Below, one piece after another: positions 37,601-39,853 of a DNA stretch of 39,853 nucleotides. Every line of letters begins with the position of its first letter. Positions within the stretch are counted from its first letter, which is position 1. Below the pieces are notes generated by a model. It did no database searches. It was given only the letters and a program-made list of their open reading frames with translations, and was not told the DNA's origin. The translations under genes were made by a program, and so were the position numbers. This DNA comes from Nemertoderma westbladi (taxonomy: Eukaryota; Xenacoelomorpha; Nemertodermatida; Nemertodermatidae): the NCBI GenBank assembly GCA_032718475.1, contig JAUCBJ010007017.1, positions 1-39,853 on the forward strand, given 5' to 3'.

Positions 37601-39853
37601 TCTAACATTTTTCGCATACTCATTCCAACTTACCTTCTCTAACATTGTTCGCATACTCTTTCCAACTTACCTCCTCTAACATTGTTCGTTTCTTTCCAAC
37701 TTACCTCCTCTAACATTTTTCGCATACTCTTTCCAACTTACCTTCTCTAACATTGTTCGCATACTCTTTCCAACTTACCTCCTCTAACATTGTTCGTTTC
37801 TTTCCAACTTACCTTCTCTAACATTGTTCGCATACTCTTTCCAACTTACCTCCTCTAACATTGTTCGCATACTCTTTCCAACTCACCTCCTCTAACATTG
37901 TTCGTTTCTTTCGAACTTACCTCCTCTAACATTGTTCGCATACTCTTTCCAACTTACCTCCTCTAACATTGTTCGCATACTCTTTCCAACTTACCTCCTC
38001 TAACATTGCTCATTTCTTTCCAACTTACCTTCTCTAACATTGTTCGCATACTCTTTCCAACTTACCTCCTCTAACATTGTTCGCATACTCTTTCCAACTT
38101 ACCTTCTCTAACATTGTTCGCATACTCTTTCCAACTTACCTCCTCTAACATTGTTCGCATACTCTTTCCAACTTACCTCCTCTAACATTGTTCGCATACT
38201 CTTTCCAACTTACCTCCTCTAACATTGTTCGCATACTCTTTCCAACTTACCTCCTCTAACATTGTTCGTTTCTTTCCAACTTACCTCCTCTAACATTGTT
38301 CCCATACTCTTTCCAACTTACCTCCTCTAACATTGTTCGCATACTCTTTCCAACTTACCTCCTCTAACATTGTTCCCATACTCTTTCCAACTTACCTCCT
38401 CTAACATTGTTCGCATACTCTTTCCAACTTACCTCCTCTAACATTGTTCGCATACTCTTTCCAACTTACCTCCTCTAACATTGTTCGCATACTCTTTCCA
38501 ACTTACCTCCTCTAACATTGTTCGCATACTCTTTTCAACTTACCTCCTCTAACATTGTTCGCATACTCTTTCCAACTTACCTCCTCTAACATTGTTCGTT
38601 TCTTTCCAACTTACCTTCTCTAACATTGTTCGCATACTCTTTCCAACTTACCTTCTCTAACATTGTTCGCATACTCTTTCCAACTTACCTCCTCTAACAT
38701 TGTTCGCATACTCTTTCCAACTTACCTCCTCTAACATTGTTCGCATACTCTTTCCAACTTACCTCCTCTAACATTGTTCGTTTCTTTCCAACTTACCTTC
38801 TCTAACATTGTTCGCATACTCTTTCCAACTTACCTTCTCTAACATTGTTCGCATACTCTTTCCAACTTACCTCCTCTAACATTGTTCGCATACTCTTTCC
38901 AACTTACCTCCTCTAACATTGTTCGCATACTCTTTCCAACTTACCTCCTCTAATATTGTTCGCATACTCTTTCCAACTTACCTTCTCTAATATTGTTCGC
39001 ATACTCTTTCCAACTTACCTTCTCTAACATTGTTTGCATACTCTTTCCAACTTACCTTCTCTAACATTGTTCGCATACTCTTTCAAACTTACCTTCTCTA
39101 ACATTGTTCGGATACTCTTTCCAACTTACCTTCTCTAACATTGTTCGCATACTCTTTCCAACTCACCTCCTCTAACATTGCTCGTTTCTTTCCAACTTAC
39201 CTCCTCTAACATTGTTCGCATACTCTTTCCAACTTACCTCCTCTAACATTGTTCGTTTCTTTCCAACTTACCTCCTCTAACATTGTTCGCATACTCTTTC
39301 CAACTTACCTCCTCTAACATTGTTCGCATACTCTTTCCAACTTACCTCCTCTAACATTGTTCCCATACTCTTTCCAACTTACCTCCTCTAACATTGTTCG
39401 CATACTCTTTCCAACTTACCTCCTCTAACATTGTTCGCATACTCTTTCCAACTTACCTCCTCTAACATTGTTCCCATACTCTTTCCAACTTACCTCCTCT
39501 AACATTGTTCGCATACTCTTTCCAACTTACCTCCTCTAATATTGTTCGCATACTCTTTCCAACTTACCTTCTCTAACATTGTTCGCATACTCTTTCCAAC
39601 TTACCTTCTCTAACATTGTTCGCATACTCTTTCCAACTTACCTTCTCTAACATTGTTCGCATACTCTTTCCAACTTACCTTCTCTAACATTGTTTGCATA
39701 CTCTTTCCAACTCACCTCCTCTAACATTGCTCGTTTCTTTCCAACTTACCTCCTCTAACATTGTTCGCATACTCTTTCCAACTTACCTCCTCTAACATTG
39801 TTCGTTTCTTTCCAACTTACCTCCTCTAACATTGTTCGCATACTCTTTCCAAC
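34606..39853 (-). repeat. 37/34-bp minisatellite, about 140 copies, each carrying a consensus 5' splice site
   Basis: Two unit lengths alternate: 37 bp (with CGCATACTC on the plus strand) and 34 bp (with CGTTTC). On the minus strand, the host gene's sense strand, each unit contains TTAGAGGAG|GTAAGTTGG, a near-perfect donor, preceded by sequence reading MRTMLEE. Common variants give GAG|GTGAGT or AAG|GTAAGT, also consensus donors. Blocks containing the 34-bp unit and GAACTTACC variants recur, showing higher-order duplication. The array is open at the window's right end. The exon that owns the first donor must lie beyond 39853. Confidence 0.96.

Noticed and set aside
34606-39853. Array of short repeats considered as a CRISPR
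   Set aside because: Units are contiguous with no unique spacers, and the context is an animal gene. The same holds for the arrays at 25-1856, 22880-25472 and 26830-28715.
34606-39853. Splice-donor array read as coding exon sequence
   Set aside because: In the frame that fits the next exon, each unit contains TAA made by the donor GTAAGT, and the unit length is not a multiple of three.

Overview
The window is animal nuclear DNA, probably from a marine invertebrate and possibly a non-vertebrate deuterostome. The evidence is phased introns with GT-AG borders, a giant spectrin-repeat gene, APE-type non-LTR retrotransposons, a tRNA-derived SINE and very long minisatellites. The species cannot be named from sequence alone. 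I see no bacterial gene, no rRNA and no functional tRNA gene.

The backbone is one long gene on the minus strand. I could chain 16 exons from 34042 down to 1861. Every junction keeps the reading frame, and together they give 4,980 coding bases (1,660 codons) without a stop. The protein is a run of spectrin-type three-helix repeats. The conserved blocks in the five most upstream exons resemble the N-terminal rod of nesprin (SYNE1/SYNE2, MSP-300, ANC-1), the nuclear-envelope protein that links nucleus and cytoskeleton. The actin-binding start and the KASH end lie outside the window.

Layout from left to right: a 17-bp minisatellite of about 107 copies (25-1856), ending at a splice donor; seven exons (1861-5649); and a 12.5-kb intron (5650-18159). 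That intron holds a foldback element with two back-to-back hairpins (6780-9085), a decayed ACAG-rich tandem repeat (9420-10330) and a nearly full-length CR1/L2-group LINE in the sense orientation (about 11.2-18.06 kb). Four exons follow (18160-21488). The next intron is 10 kb and carries a SINE, a 38-bp AT-rich minisatellite (22880-25472), a decayed LINE on the plus strand whose 3' coding end has been expanded into a 37-bp minisatellite (26830-28715), and a nested plus-strand two-exon gene for a secreted Ly6/three-finger-like protein (29987-30896). Five more exons (31443-34042) lead to a minisatellite of 37/34-bp units that fills 34606-39853 and runs off the window.

The most striking signal is in that last array. 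Read on the gene's strand, nearly every one of its roughly 140 units carries a consensus 5' splice site (GAG|GTAAGT or close variants), in a frame that fits the next exon. Two more arrays or duplications sit on splice donors of the same gene: the 17-bp array starts a few bases inside the intron after exon 1861-2031, and a 22-bp direct duplication copies the donor of exon 33950-34042. Together these suggest tandem repeats seeded from 5' splice sites within one giant gene.
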